Shown here piece by piece: positions 1-9,204 of a stretch of DNA of 64,000 bases. The translations under genes and the position numbers were made by a program. The notes beneath the pieces were generated by a model. It was not told where the DNA came from. It saw only the letters and a program-made list of their open reading frames with translations, and ran no database searches. Location of the stretch: assembly GCF_003467445.1 (NCBI RefSeq), contig NZ_QSGS01000005.1:1-64000 (forward strand), in the 5' to 3' direction. The DNA is from Exiguobacterium sp. AM39-5BH (GTDB lineage: Bacteria; Bacillota; Bacilli; Exiguobacteriales; Exiguobacteriaceae). Positions within the stretch are counted from its first letter, which is position 1; each line of letters begins with the position of its first letter.

Positions 1-27
1 TCCTTTGCTTCTTAACTCACGAATCAT
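1..27 (-). CDS. Possible start of a second IS21-type IstA (cut by window edge)
   Basis: Only nine codons are visible (MIRELRSKG), running off the left edge. The ATG is preceded on the minus strand by a GTGAGG-type ribosome binding site with a T-rich spacer. The same arrangement precedes the istA at 2610. The peptide resembles the N-terminus of many IS21-family IstA proteins just before their helix-turn-helix. It could equally be an unrelated short frame; the identification rests on very little sequence. Confidence 0.3.
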
Positions 28-103
28 AAAAAATCCCTCACTTCGGATCATGTCTCACACTCCATTTTCAGGTTGTCAGAATCATTATCCGTTAATTTGA
101 GGG

Positions 104-108
104 ATTTT
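104..108. repeat. Target-site duplication, left copy (ATTTT)
   Basis: ATTTT immediately outside the left IS21 terminus repeats at 2772-2776 outside the right terminus. The 5-bp length is within the usual 4-8 bp range for IS21-family insertions. Confidence 0.7.
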
Positions 109-311
109 TGATTACGGCCACGAGTTTTTACCGCCTCTGACATTTTATTTACCACCAAATGCCATGTTCGGTACCACTCAGTGACATATGTCGACCATCA
201 TGTGACTTAAAGTCCGTTGGACAAGGGATTGCGGCATTGTGAGCCATCGATTGCGGACGACTGAGCCACCTAGTGCGGAGAAAAGAGCCATCACTTGGAT
301 GGCTCGGACGG

Positions 312-1061
312 TCAGCGTGCTGATATGCCATGGCGTTCCCTCATCGATATTTCACCGTCGATCATGATTTGATAAGAGTCATGGATGATCCGGTCGAGGA
401 TCGCCTCTGCGATGGTCTCGTTTCCTAATCGAAGATGCCATCCGCTCGGGTCGATCTGAGAACAGTAGATGGTGGAGACGGTCTTATGGCGCGACTCGGA
501 AATCTCGAGGAGGATCGTCGCCTCGTCAGTCGTCAAGTCGGTCAATAGCCATTCATCGAGGATGAGTAGGTCGACTTTTGTATACTTTTTGAGGAGTCGT
601 CGGTAGCTCCCATCGGCTGCGAGCTTCGCCAGTGTCAGTTCATCCAACAATTCAGGCAGACGAATGTATCTCACCTTGAACGACTGGCGACAGGCCGAGA
701 CCCCGAAGGCGGTCGCGAGATAGGTCTTCCCGGATCCTGTCGGTCCCTTCAGAATCAAATTGTGGCCGTCCAAGATGTAAGTTCCGCTTGCCAACTTGAG
801 GATCTGCTCTTTGTTCAATCGACGGTCGGCATGATACTCGATGTCCTCGATGCAAGCATTCGAGTTGATGAACGAGGCAGCCTGGATCAGCCGGTGCAGC
901 TTGCCGTTCTTTCGTCTGGAATGCTCAAAATCGACGAGTAGTGCCAGTCGTTCATCAAAGTCCATGCGTTGAAAATCGCGATTGGATGACTGTTCCTCAT
1001 AGGCTTCGGCCATCCCGTTCATCTTCATCTCGATCAGTTTGGCAATCGTCTGTTCATTCAT
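312..1061 (-). CDS. istB: IS21 transposition helper ATPase IstB
   Basis: AAA+ ATPase that assists the IstA transposase in target selection. A Walker A motif GPTGSGKT lies near residue 105 and a Walker B LLILDEW near residue 163, in a 249-residue protein of normal IstB length. The ATG at 1061 is preferred over the longer frame because GGGGGAGCT precedes it and it overlaps the end of istA by 8 bp, which implies translational coupling. The protein looks intact. Confidence 0.93.
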   Translation of the reverse strand: MNEQTIAKLIEMKMNGMAEAYEEQSSNRDFQRMDFDERLALLVDFEHSRRKNGKLHRLIQAASFINSNACIEDIEYHADRRLNKEQILKLASGTYILDGHNLILKGPTGSGKTYLATAFGVSACRQSFKVRYIRLPELLDELTLAKLAADGSYRRLLKKYTKVDLLILDEWLLTDLTTDEATILLEISESRHKTVSTIYCSQIDPSGWHLRLGNETIAEAILDRIIHDSYQIMIDGEISMRERHGISAR

Positions 1062-2610
1062 CTTTATCAGCTCCCCCATAGTATGCCGCACCACGCATGA
1101 AGCCATAGTGATTGTTGGCAGTTTCCGTCTTGCGTTTCAACTCCTGCTCGGCGTCGCTCTTCTTGTTGTTCGACAGGATGCTCTGGATGCCCTTGACCGT
1201 CGGTCTGTTGGTCATGGAGACGACCATCTTACAGGCGCGTTCGATCTCATACTTGGAATAACGTCGCTCCAGCTTCTTCAGCGTGAAGATGGATTGGAGT
1301 GCCAATCGCTCGGTCTGAGCAGTGCCAAGAAGGAAATCGATCACTTTCAAGGTGTTCGGACCGATCTCGTCTGCCCAGTCTTTTGCGTTCTCCGGGGTCT
1401 GGTCGATGTAGAGCTTATGATTGTCGGGCATGTGATCGCGGTTGGTCGATAATTGTCCGAAGCGTCCAATCAGCCGTTTGTGGGAGGCAATCCGCATCTC
1501 GTTGAAATACACCTCGACCAATTGCTCAGTCAGTCGCACCGCGACCTGACAGTTGATATATTCATAGGGCACCGAATAAAACATGCTCTCGACGGATATG
1601 TGGTAGTCCGGGCGGACCTTCGCGTCCCGCCAACTCGATTGTTTGTACGAATGCTTCGGCAGTGGTGCTAACGCGAACTTTTCCTCTTCCTCGAATGCGG
1701 AGAGACGGCTACCGGGCTTCCGGGTGAACGGACGACGGTTGAACTCTTCCAGCTTTTCATGAACCTCACGGTTCAGCTCCTCTAGGCTGAAACAGTGGGA
1801 GTTCCTCAAGGCGGCGATGATCCAAGTGGAGATGACACCGACGGAACCCTCGACACTCGGTTTGTCCTTGGGTGCGCTCACACGCGCGGGCATGACGACC
1901 GTCCCATAATGTTCAGCCATCTCTCGGTATGTCGGGTTGAGGATGAGTTCACGTGACGTGTTTCTCGTGACACCGGTCTTCAGATTGTCAGGGATGAGAA
2001 TCTGGGTACTCCCACCGAAATAGCTGTAGGCATGGTTATGGCACGTGATCCATGCCGACAAGTCCATCGAGAGGCTCGCCTCGGCATAAGACAATTGGCT
2101 ACAGGGCAATGTCGCTACGAATATGTACGCCTTTACTTTTTCTCCTGTGTCTCGGTCGATGATGAATGTGGTTGAACCCGCCCAGTCGACTTCCATCACC
2201 TCTCCTGGCTTTCGACGAATCCGGAGTGTGGCCTTATGCTTATTCGCATAGGCGCTATAATGTCGCACGAAACTCCGATAGGAGTAAGGGATTCGTTTGT
2301 TCGTACGGCACTCAAGCTCGTACTCATGATGTAGGAGAGACAAGGTGACGTTCGGCTTTGCCAATTCCCTGTGTACATAGTCAAAGTCGATCGGGTGTCT
2401 ACCGGACGACTCAAGCGTTCTCTCAGGGAACAAGAACTCTTCAATCCACTTATCGGTCATGTCATCATCGAACGGCCCCATCAAGCCTTTATCTGTCGCC
2501 CGTTTGATCACATCCGTCACTTTCTGACGCGAGTTGCCGGTGCTGGCCGCAATGCTTCTCAGGCTGAGTCCTTGCTCTTTAAGTTTTAGGATGGCCGAAT
2601 AGCGAAGCAT
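1054..2610 (-). CDS. istA: IS21 transposase IstA
   Basis: DDE transposase of 518 residues. An N-terminal helix-turn-helix (residues about 8-40, SLRSIAASTGNSRQKV) is followed by an rve integrase-type catalytic domain containing EVDWAGS (first catalytic Asp) near residue 140, and a C-terminal IS21 domain. The start at 2610 is chosen because GGGAGGT lies 6 nt upstream; the frame extends further 5' without a ribosome site. It is co-transcribed with istB and overlaps it. No disruption is visible. Confidence 0.93.
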   Translation of the reverse strand: MLRYSAILKLKEQGLSLRSIAASTGNSRQKVTDVIKRATDKGLMGPFDDDMTDKWIEEFLFPERTLESSGRHPIDFDYVHRELAKPNVTLSLLHHEYELECRTNKRIPYSYRSFVRHYSAYANKHKATLRIRRKPGEVMEVDWAGSTTFIIDRDTGEKVKAYIFVATLPCSQLSYAEASLSMDLSAWITCHNHAYSYFGGSTQILIPDNLKTGVTRNTSRELILNPTYREMAEHYGTVVMPARVSAPKDKPSVEGSVGVISTWIIAALRNSHCFSLEELNREVHEKLEEFNRRPFTRKPGSRLSAFEEEEKFALAPLPKHSYKQSSWRDAKVRPDYHISVESMFYSVPYEYINCQVAVRLTEQLVEVYFNEMRIASHKRLIGRFGQLSTNRDHMPDNHKLYIDQTPENAKDWADEIGPNTLKVIDFLLGTAQTERLALQSIFTLKKLERRYSKYEIERACKMVVSMTNRPTVKGIQSILSNNKKSDAEQELKRKTETANNHYGFMRGAAYYGGADKDE

Positions 2611-2771
2611 AAAAAACCTCCCATGTAACGATGTCACACCATTGGGTGTGCACCTTAATAATAGGGAGGTGATATGAAGGATGGTCGGGACTTTGGCATC
2701 GCTCGGTAAATTGTTTGTCACTCTTTGGTAAATAAGATTGCAAGACTGGTACATTTCAATGGCCGTAATCA

Positions 2772-2776
2772 ATTTT
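2772..2776. repeat. Target-site duplication, right copy (ATTTT)
   Basis: Matches the 5 bp at 104-108 on the other side of the IS21 element. A/T-rich sequence makes chance agreement possible, but its position directly abutting the 12-bp inverted repeats supports it. Confidence 0.7.
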
Positions 2777-2822
2777 TAATACGTTGATATAAGGGATTAT
2801 AACAGCGTTGATTACAGTCTGA

Positions 2823-3653
2823 TTATTTAATCCCCGAATTCGTGACGCCTTTGACGAAATATTTGTTCGCCCAAAGGAAAATCAGAAGAGCCGGGACGGT
2901 CGCGACGACGGTCGAGGCCATCATCGCGGCCGGATTCACGAAGTTCGATCCTTGGACGAGTGTCGCAACGCCAAGTGTGAGCGTCTTCATCTCATCGCTG
3001 TTCGTGACGAGCGATGGCCATAAGAAGTCGTTATAAATGGCGAGGAACGTGACGACACCGAGAGTCGTGACGATCGGCTTGATAGACGGGAAGATGACTT
3101 TCGTCAACACTTGCCACTGGGTCGCCCCGTCGAGATAGGCCGCTTCCTCAAGCTCCTGCGGGAAAGAACGCAGGAAGTTATAGATGAGGAAGACGCCGAG
3201 CGTCCCGGCGGAATACGGCAGAATGAGCGGATAATACGTATCCAGTAAATTCACGCTTTTAAACAGATAAAACGCTGGGAACAACGTCACAATCCCAGGC
3301 ACGGTCAACGCGATGATGACGATGGCCAAAATGATTTTTTTGCCGGGGATATTTAGCCGCGCGAGCGCATAGGCGGCGAGGACGTCGACGAAGATGACGA
3401 TGACCGTCCCCATGAGCGTGACGACAGCGGTGTTGATCGTCCATTGCACCATGTTGGAGTCCGCAGAAGCGGAGAAAATGGTCCGATAGTGCTCGAGCGT
3501 CCACTCGTTCGGGAAGAGGCCGGCGCTCGAGAGTGATTCACTGAGTGTCTTAAACGACGTCAAGACCATCCAGACGAGCGGGAATATGAACAAGATGGCA
3601 AGGATGGACGTGATTGTCACGAGTAAGATTGATTTCATTCGTTTCTTCTTCAT
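2823..3653 (-). CDS. Carbohydrate ABC transporter permease, MalG/CUT1 type
   Basis: Inner-membrane permease of a CUT1-family sugar importer, 276 residues with six predicted membrane segments. The cytoplasmic EAA loop is visible (EEAAYLDGATQWQVLTKVIF, about residues 168-187), which contacts the ATPase. The start overlaps the stop of the upstream permease by 4 bp (ATGA). No dedicated ATPase gene lies in the operon, so a shared MsmK/MsmX-type ATPase encoded elsewhere is likely (inference). Substrate cannot be told from sequence. Confidence 0.9.
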   Translation of the reverse strand: MKKKRMKSILLVTITSILAILFIFPLVWMVLTSFKTLSESLSSAGLFPNEWTLEHYRTIFSASADSNMVQWTINTAVVTLMGTVIVIFVDVLAAYALARLNIPGKKIILAIVIIALTVPGIVTLFPAFYLFKSVNLLDTYYPLILPYSAGTLGVFLIYNFLRSFPQELEEAAYLDGATQWQVLTKVIFPSIKPIVTTLGVVTFLAIYNDFLWPSLVTNSDEMKTLTLGVATLVQGSNFVNPAAMMASTVVATVPALLIFLWANKYFVKGVTNSGIK

Positions 3654-4666
3654 GTGACTTTCCGCTCCTTTTTCTCAATCGTCGTGGCTGGGCGTGAGCT
3701 GACATTGGTCGGCCCCACGTTCGTGGCACGCGTGAACCGTTTCTTCTCAGACTTGCCACGTTCCGTCTCTTCTTTGTTGGTGCGGTACGACATCCAATAT
3801 TGGACGCCCGTGATGACCATCATGATGAGCCCCATCAAGAGCGCCATGGCGGAACCGACGCCGAGTTGGTTGTTCCCGAACACGGTCGCATGAATGCCCA
3901 TGATCAATGAACTCGTCGACTGGCCCGGGCCACCGCGTGTGATGAGGAGCGATTGCCCGTACAAGTTGAACGAGGCGATGACGGTCGTGATCATGACGAA
4001 AATCGAGATGTTTCGAATGTCGGGCAACGTGATGTAGCGGAACTTATTCCACGAGGATGCACCGTCCAAGTCTGCTGCCTCGTACAAGTTCGGATCGACC
4101 TCGTCGAGCGCGTTGACGAACAACAGCATGTTGAACCCGATCGTCCACCAGACGGTCGCGATGACGATGACGAACCAAGCGTACGGCTGATCACCGGTCC
4201 AGTTGATCGGCGATGAGATCACCCCTGTGTTCAAGAGAAGATTGTTGATAAACCCGCCATTGGCACCGAATAGCCAGAGGTAGAGCGCGGAGACGGCGGT
4301 GACAGAGATAGCATAAGACAAGAAGAAGACGGTACGGAAGAAGGTCTTCAATCGTTTCGGCAAGTTATCGATGAGGAGGGCTAACCCTAAACTGATCAAG
4401 ATGAGCGGTGGCACGCTCAAAACGATAAACATCAGTGTATTCTTTAAGGAGTTCATGAACACGTTGTTGTAAAGCGTGTCTGGGGTGAGGATATCTGCAT
4501 AGTTTTTCAGCCCGACGAACCCATTGTTCCCGACCGATAGTCGAAAATCGTGCAGGCTGATCCAGACACCGTACAGTAACGGTGTCAGCCAAAAGATGAG
4601 AAAGCTGACGAGAAAGGGAATGACGAATAAAAAGCCGATCCATTTCGTTCGTTTTGTCATATACAT
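3650..4666 (-). CDS. Carbohydrate ABC transporter permease, MalF/CUT1 type
   Basis: Second permease of the sugar importer, 338 residues with six membrane segments and an EAA loop (ADLDGASSWNKFRYITLP, near residue 212). The ATG at 4666 is preferred because GGAGG lies 7 nt upstream. An unusual hydrophilic basic tail of about 40 residues, rich in Arg/Lys/Thr, follows the last membrane helix. It is coupled to the MalG-like gene by a 4-bp overlap and sits 61 bp downstream of the binding-protein gene. Confidence 0.9.
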   Translation of the reverse strand: MYMTKRTKWIGFLFVIPFLVSFLIFWLTPLLYGVWISLHDFRLSVGNNGFVGLKNYADILTPDTLYNNVFMNSLKNTLMFIVLSVPPLILISLGLALLIDNLPKRLKTFFRTVFFLSYAISVTAVSALYLWLFGANGGFINNLLLNTGVISSPINWTGDQPYAWFVIVIATVWWTIGFNMLLFVNALDEVDPNLYEAADLDGASSWNKFRYITLPDIRNISIFVMITTVIASFNLYGQSLLITRGGPGQSTSSLIMGIHATVFGNNQLGVGSAMALLMGLIMMVITGVQYWMSYRTNKEETERGKSEKKRFTRATNVGPTNVSSRPATTIEKKERKVT

Positions 4667-4727
4667 CGCAAGTCCTCCTTCCAAAACGATCAGTGTAGGA
4701 GTTCCCACACTGATCGCAAGGTCATCT

Positions 4728-5984
4728 TTACTGTTGGGTGTCGGCGACTTGTTTCGCGGCTTTCGTCGCTTTTTCGAGCTCGGCCATCAAGTCTTCTTTC
4801 GTCAGATTCGCTTCACCTGTCAATTTCGTGAAGACGACCTCGTTCATATAACGCATCTGTTCGTCAAACTGATACACACGTGGGGCAGGCTCATAGATTT
4901 CTAGCTGCTCCTGGTTTTGGTTGGCGAGGGCGTACTTCTCCGGGTCTTCCGAAATCAACTCAAGGGTGGCGATATGGGTCGGTGTTTGACCAGACTCGGC
5001 CCAGTTCGCTAAGTTCTCAGGCGTGTACATGAATTTCAAGAACTCAGCAATCCCATCTTTCGTCTCTTGATCGTCGACAGAGGCCGCCACTGAAATCGTG
5101 TGGGCGTTACCGGTCGTCGCTTCTTTCTCAAACAAAGTCGGCATTTTGCCGATGCCGAGCGCGTCACCATATTTCTCTTTCACCGCTTGGTAATACCAAG
5201 GGCCGGTGAAGGTGACCGCGGTCTGCTTCGAACTGTCTTCTGCTGATTTCATGAACGCTTGGAATTCTCCATCAAGTCCTAGCTTCTCAGGCGAGGTCTT
5301 GTCTTCAAAAACCATCGCATGATACTGCATCAATGCGTCGGCATAGCCACTATCGGTAAAATCCAAATAGCCTTCCTTGGCCAAATCGATTCCGTTTTGA
5401 GCGGCAGCGACGGTGAAGTAAAACGTTGTCAGACCTGTTGAGGGAAGACCGAATGCGTATAAGTTTGAATCTTTGGCTTGAAGCGATTCACCGAGCTGCT
5501 TCAACTGTTCATAATCGGTTGGCGCTTCTTTGACCATGTCTTTGTTGTAGAACATGGTGAGCGGGTGGATGTCGAGCGGAACGCCAAACATCTTGTCATC
5601 GATTGAGCCGGACTGCACGCCCGCATCGTTGAAGTCACTCTCTGAAATTTCGGCTGCCTCCATGAACGGTCCGACGTCTTGGATCAGTTGGTCTTTTTGA
5701 TACGTATCCAAGTTCGTCTCGTGGATGACGACCAGGTCGTAATCACCGGATTTGAACTTCGTGTAATGCTCTTTTTCTTGAGACTGGACGACTTCGTATT
5801 TGTCTTGACTCGAGTTGAAGTCATCGACGATTTTTTTCATGTAGTCGCCGTCACCGCCTGTAAACCCATTAATGAATTTAATTTCGGTTTTTCCACTGTC
5901 ACCTGAGTCGTTCGGGGTACAACCGGACATTGCGAACGTCAATAAGCCAGCCGACATGAGCATTGCATATTTTCGGTTTAACAT
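4728..5984 (-). CDS. Sugar ABC transporter substrate-binding lipoprotein
   Basis: Extracellular solute-binding protein family 1, 418 residues. A lipoprotein signal peptide ends in the lipobox FAMSGC (Cys near residue 22), so it is anchored on the outer face of the membrane. The mature part has the usual MalE-like pattern (FYNKDM, FTGPWYY, and a C-terminal helical region). A GGAGGACGAG ribosome site precedes the start. It is the first gene of the three-gene importer and sits just behind a CcpA/LacI-like palindrome, suggesting sugar-responsive control. Confidence 0.92.
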   Translation of the reverse strand: MLNRKYAMLMSAGLLTFAMSGCTPNDSGDSGKTEIKFINGFTGGDGDYMKKIVDDFNSSQDKYEVVQSQEKEHYTKFKSGDYDLVVIHETNLDTYQKDQLIQDVGPFMEAAEISESDFNDAGVQSGSIDDKMFGVPLDIHPLTMFYNKDMVKEAPTDYEQLKQLGESLQAKDSNLYAFGLPSTGLTTFYFTVAAAQNGIDLAKEGYLDFTDSGYADALMQYHAMVFEDKTSPEKLGLDGEFQAFMKSAEDSSKQTAVTFTGPWYYQAVKEKYGDALGIGKMPTLFEKEATTGNAHTISVAASVDDQETKDGIAEFLKFMYTPENLANWAESGQTPTHIATLELISEDPEKYALANQNQEQLEIYEPAPRVYQFDEQMRYMNEVVFTKLTGEANLTKEDLMAELEKATKAAKQVADTQQ

Positions 5985-5999
5985 CTCGTCCTCCTTTTA

Positions 6000-6013
6000 A
6001 GTAAGCGCTTACA
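6000..6013 (-). promoter_or_regulatory. CcpA cre / LacI-family operator
   Basis: A perfect 12-bp palindrome GTAAGCGCTTAC at 6001-6012; read on the minus strand TGTAAGCGCTTACT matches the cre consensus at all but the last base. It lies 16 bp upstream of the sugar-binding-protein start, where binding would block transcription. A dedicated LacI-type repressor could also use it; none is encoded nearby. Confidence 0.7.
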
Positions 6014-6253
6014 AAAAACGACTTGACACAACATAACGTGACATTACTATTTCTTGATTATTAAACATGTGTTCGCATATTCATGGCATATCAGTTTGAA
6101 TATTCCCTAAATTGTTGAATTCTTAAACACAAATCAAAGTATGAGAGTGATGAACAGAAAGAATGTGAGCATATAAACAGTTTCATTTTTATTGACAGGA
6201 AGTATCAATCAATGAAAAAGGTGGTATGCACTCATAGTGACATCTCCCAATAT

Positions 6254-6303
6254 AAAAAAACGTGCCTCTCTATTACTAAAGTCCGGAGAGAAGCACGTTT
6301 TTA
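6254..6303 (-). terminator. Rho-independent terminator after the PTS gene
   Basis: Inverted arms AAACGTGCCTCTC and GAGAGAAGCACGTTT flank a short loop, with A-run on the left and T-run on the right. It overlaps the 3' end of the truncated PTS gene and can act in both directions. The remaining 240 bp up to 5984 hold only the operator and an AT-rich stretch; no gene is seen. Confidence 0.7.
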
Positions 6304-7532
<1,229 letters not shown>

Positions 7533-7576
7533 GTCCGTTCCCTTCCTTTTCCATTGGATTTTTAGGTTTGCGTCAA

Positions 7577-7643
7577 ATAAAAAACCTGACCCGATGTAGA
7601 CGTGCTACGTAATATACGTAACGACGCCTAATCGAGCCAGGTT
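7577..7643 (-). terminator. Leader terminator controlled by antitermination
   Basis: On the minus strand AACCTGGCTCGAT pairs with ATCGGGTCAGGTT and is followed by a T6 run, between promoter and PTS start. Its 5' arm overlaps the RAT sequence, so terminator and antiterminator are mutually exclusive. This is the classic LicT/SacT/BglG arrangement. Confidence 0.85.
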
Positions 7644-7667
7644 ATGCCCACTAAAGGTAACATTCCT
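7638..7667 (-). promoter_or_regulatory. RAT antiterminator site (LicT/BglG family)
   Basis: The minus-strand leader contains an AGGAATGTTAC...GGGCATAACCT pattern that matches the RAT consensus GGATTGTTAC...GGCAAAACCT recognised by BglG-family antiterminators. It overlaps the 5' arm of the terminator at 7577-7643. No antiterminator gene is in the window, so it must act in trans from elsewhere if it is still present. Confidence 0.8.
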
Positions 7668-7703
7668 GCGCAGGAGACCATTCAGTTGTTATTTGATACT
7701 TGA

Positions 7704-7734
7704 AATGTAGCACGGGCCAAAACAAAATGTCAAC
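7704..7734 (-). promoter_or_regulatory. Likely SigA promoter of the PTS gene
   Basis: Minus strand TTGACA (7734-7729) and TACATT (7709-7704) are separated by 18-19 bp, about 40 bp upstream of the RAT site. The -35 is perfect; the spacer is slightly long. Confidence 0.55.
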
Positions 7735-7771
7735 GCTTATATTTAGGAATTTTCAGATTTTTTTATTTAGA

Positions 7772-7802
7772 CAAAAATGGACTCACCATGGGGTGAGTCC
7801 AT
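7772..7802 (-). terminator. Terminator of the Pel/CotH/VTC/DUF4956 operon
   Basis: ATGGACTCACC and GGTGAGTCCAT form a perfect 11-bp stem directly downstream of the DUF4956 stop, followed on the minus strand by a T run. It closes the long minus-strand operon. Confidence 0.85.
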
Positions 7803-7811
7803 TAGATTGGA

Positions 7812-8492
7812 TTATACGGCGTAGTCTCCATTGTATTGGACGAGTGAGACGTCGCGGACTTCTTCAATATCGTTCAGTCGGTTCATGAAAGCTGTATTGT
7901 CGATCTTCAAGCGTAACTCCGCCGTCAATTCAACGACATCTTTCCGAACAATTTTTGATTTGAGCGTGTAATCGAGTTGTTGCAGTTCACGTCGTACTTC
8001 ATCGTTCCCATCTTCATAGTAATGGATCACGAGAAGATAAAGCGTATCGGTATGCTTTTTCCGGGACAACATGAAGATGACGGCTCCGACGACCACCGCG
8101 CCGAACAACGTTAAAAAGTAGAGTCCGGCGCCACTCGAGATGCCGGCCGCGATTGCCCAAAACATAAAGACGACGTCGAACGGGTCTTTGATGGCTGTCC
8201 GGAAACGGACGATACTAAGTGCACCGACCATCCCGAGTGATAAGACGACGTTCGTCGAAATGGTCATAATGACGAGGCACGTAATCATCGTCATGACGAG
8301 CAACGTGGCATTGAAGCTCGGACTGTACAGGACGCCTCGGTATGTCATTTTATAGATGAGGTAGATGAAGCCGCCGGCAATAAAAGCGGTCAACAATCCT
8401 AACATCACATCGATAATTGATAAATTTCCGAAGGTAAATTCGTTTAAGAAGCTATTTTTAATGACATCGTTAAAGTTTATTGTTGTATCCAT
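7812..8492 (-). CDS. DUF4956 membrane protein
   Basis: 226 residues with four to five membrane segments in the N-terminal two thirds and a soluble C-terminal alpha/beta domain. The conserved DUF4956 stretch SLGMVGALSIVRFRTAIKDP lies near residue 95. The biochemical role of the family is unknown; it is recurrently encoded next to VTC-type polyphosphate polymerases, as here. Start 8492 is chosen over a longer frame because it falls 14 bp after the VTC stop, with AGAGTGG upstream. Last gene of the Pel operon. Confidence 0.88.
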   Translation of the reverse strand: MDTTINFNDVIKNSFLNEFTFGNLSIIDVMLGLLTAFIAGGFIYLIYKMTYRGVLYSPSFNATLLVMTMITCLVIMTISTNVVLSLGMVGALSIVRFRTAIKDPFDVVFMFWAIAAGISSGAGLYFLTLFGAVVVGAVIFMLSRKKHTDTLYLLVIHYYEDGNDEVRRELQQLDYTLKSKIVRKDVVELTAELRLKIDNTAFMNRLNDIEEVRDVSLVQYNGDYAV

Positions 8493-8505
8493 TGATTCCA
8501 CTCTT

Positions 8506-9204
8506 TCATAATCCATGATAACGAATGCTGGCCATCCGACAGTGAACATACTTCGAAATGGCAGATCGTTGGTGTGACTCTAACTGCAATAATTGGCGTA
8601 CATACTCCGGCAAGAATTCATCGTACTTCACTTCCAAAATCGTCTTTGGATAGTCGAGTACTTCTTCCGATACAGGGTGCTTCTCGAACAAATCGACACT
8701 GTTCGTGACGAAGCTAAGCTCTTTATCGAACGTGACCCGGACATTGCCGAGGGTCCCGACGTATGCCTCACGGACATAGTCGACGATGACACGGGGACGC
8801 ATTTGGGAGCTCGTCAGATAGTAGTAAAACTCTTGGTATAGCTGCCCTGTTTTCTTCAACAAGAAGTCATAGTCCCAGTCTAAGATTTGTTCATATTCTT
8901 CACGCGTAATCGGGACAGAGGACTTTAAAATGTATTCACCTTGCCGACTTTTTTTCTCGAGCTTGATGACGTCTTCTGAGTAGTTGTACGTTCGAATCCG
9001 AAACTTTTTACGGCGGAAGATTCCACTGTTTTTTTGAATCAAATCGTGATCATACACGTTGTCGAAATAAAGACTGCGAATCAAGTAGCCGTCCCGACTG
9101 ACGGAGTGCCGGTCTTGGGTCAGGACGAGACTGATTTTGTCGCGAAGGGTCGCGTAATCTTTTTCATTAATAAAGTATTTGAGTTCATGCCGGAATCGCT
9201 TCAT
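8506..9204 (-). CDS. VTC-domain polyphosphate polymerase-like protein
   Basis: 232 residues forming one VTC (vacuolar transporter chaperone) tunnel domain. It begins FRHELKYFI and shows the basic substrate-binding strands SLYFDN, RKKFRIRTYN and KLEKKSRQ, with acidic residues in ILEVKYDEFLPE. VTC enzymes make polyphosphate from nucleoside triphosphates in the cytoplasm; activity here is inferred. The ATG at 9204 overlaps the CotH-like stop (ATGA). Placement between CotH-like and DUF4956 genes inside a Pel operon suggests a joint envelope function. Confidence 0.88.
   Translation of the reverse strand: MKRFRHELKYFINEKDYATLRDKISLVLTQDRHSVSRDGYLIRSLYFDNVYDHDLIQKNSGIFRRKKFRIRTYNYSEDVIKLEKKSRQGEYILKSSVPITREEYEQILDWDYDFLLKKTGQLYQEFYYYLTSSQMRPRVIVDYVREAYVGTLGNVRVTFDKELSFVTNSVDLFEKHPVSEEVLDYPKTILEVKYDEFLPEYVRQLLQLESHQRSAISKYVHCRMASIRYHGL

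Larger units (their letters stand above)
109..2771 (-). mobile_element. IS21-family insertion sequence (complete)
   Basis: The element is bounded by a 12-bp perfect inverted repeat, TGATTACGGCCA at 109-120 and TGGCCGTAATCA at 2760-2771, with TG...CA termini as in IS21. It carries istA and istB overlapping in the same direction. Degenerate internal copies of a TTTACC...TGACA-like motif lie inside both ends, as in other IS21 elements. A 5-bp direct repeat ATTTT flanks it at 104-108 and 2772-2776. Both genes are intact, so it may be active. It inserted just downstream of the sugar ABC operon. Confidence 0.9.

Noticed and set aside
652..855. Arg/His-rich minus-strand frame inside istB
   Set aside because: Alternative frame of istB with no start signal; a coding shadow.
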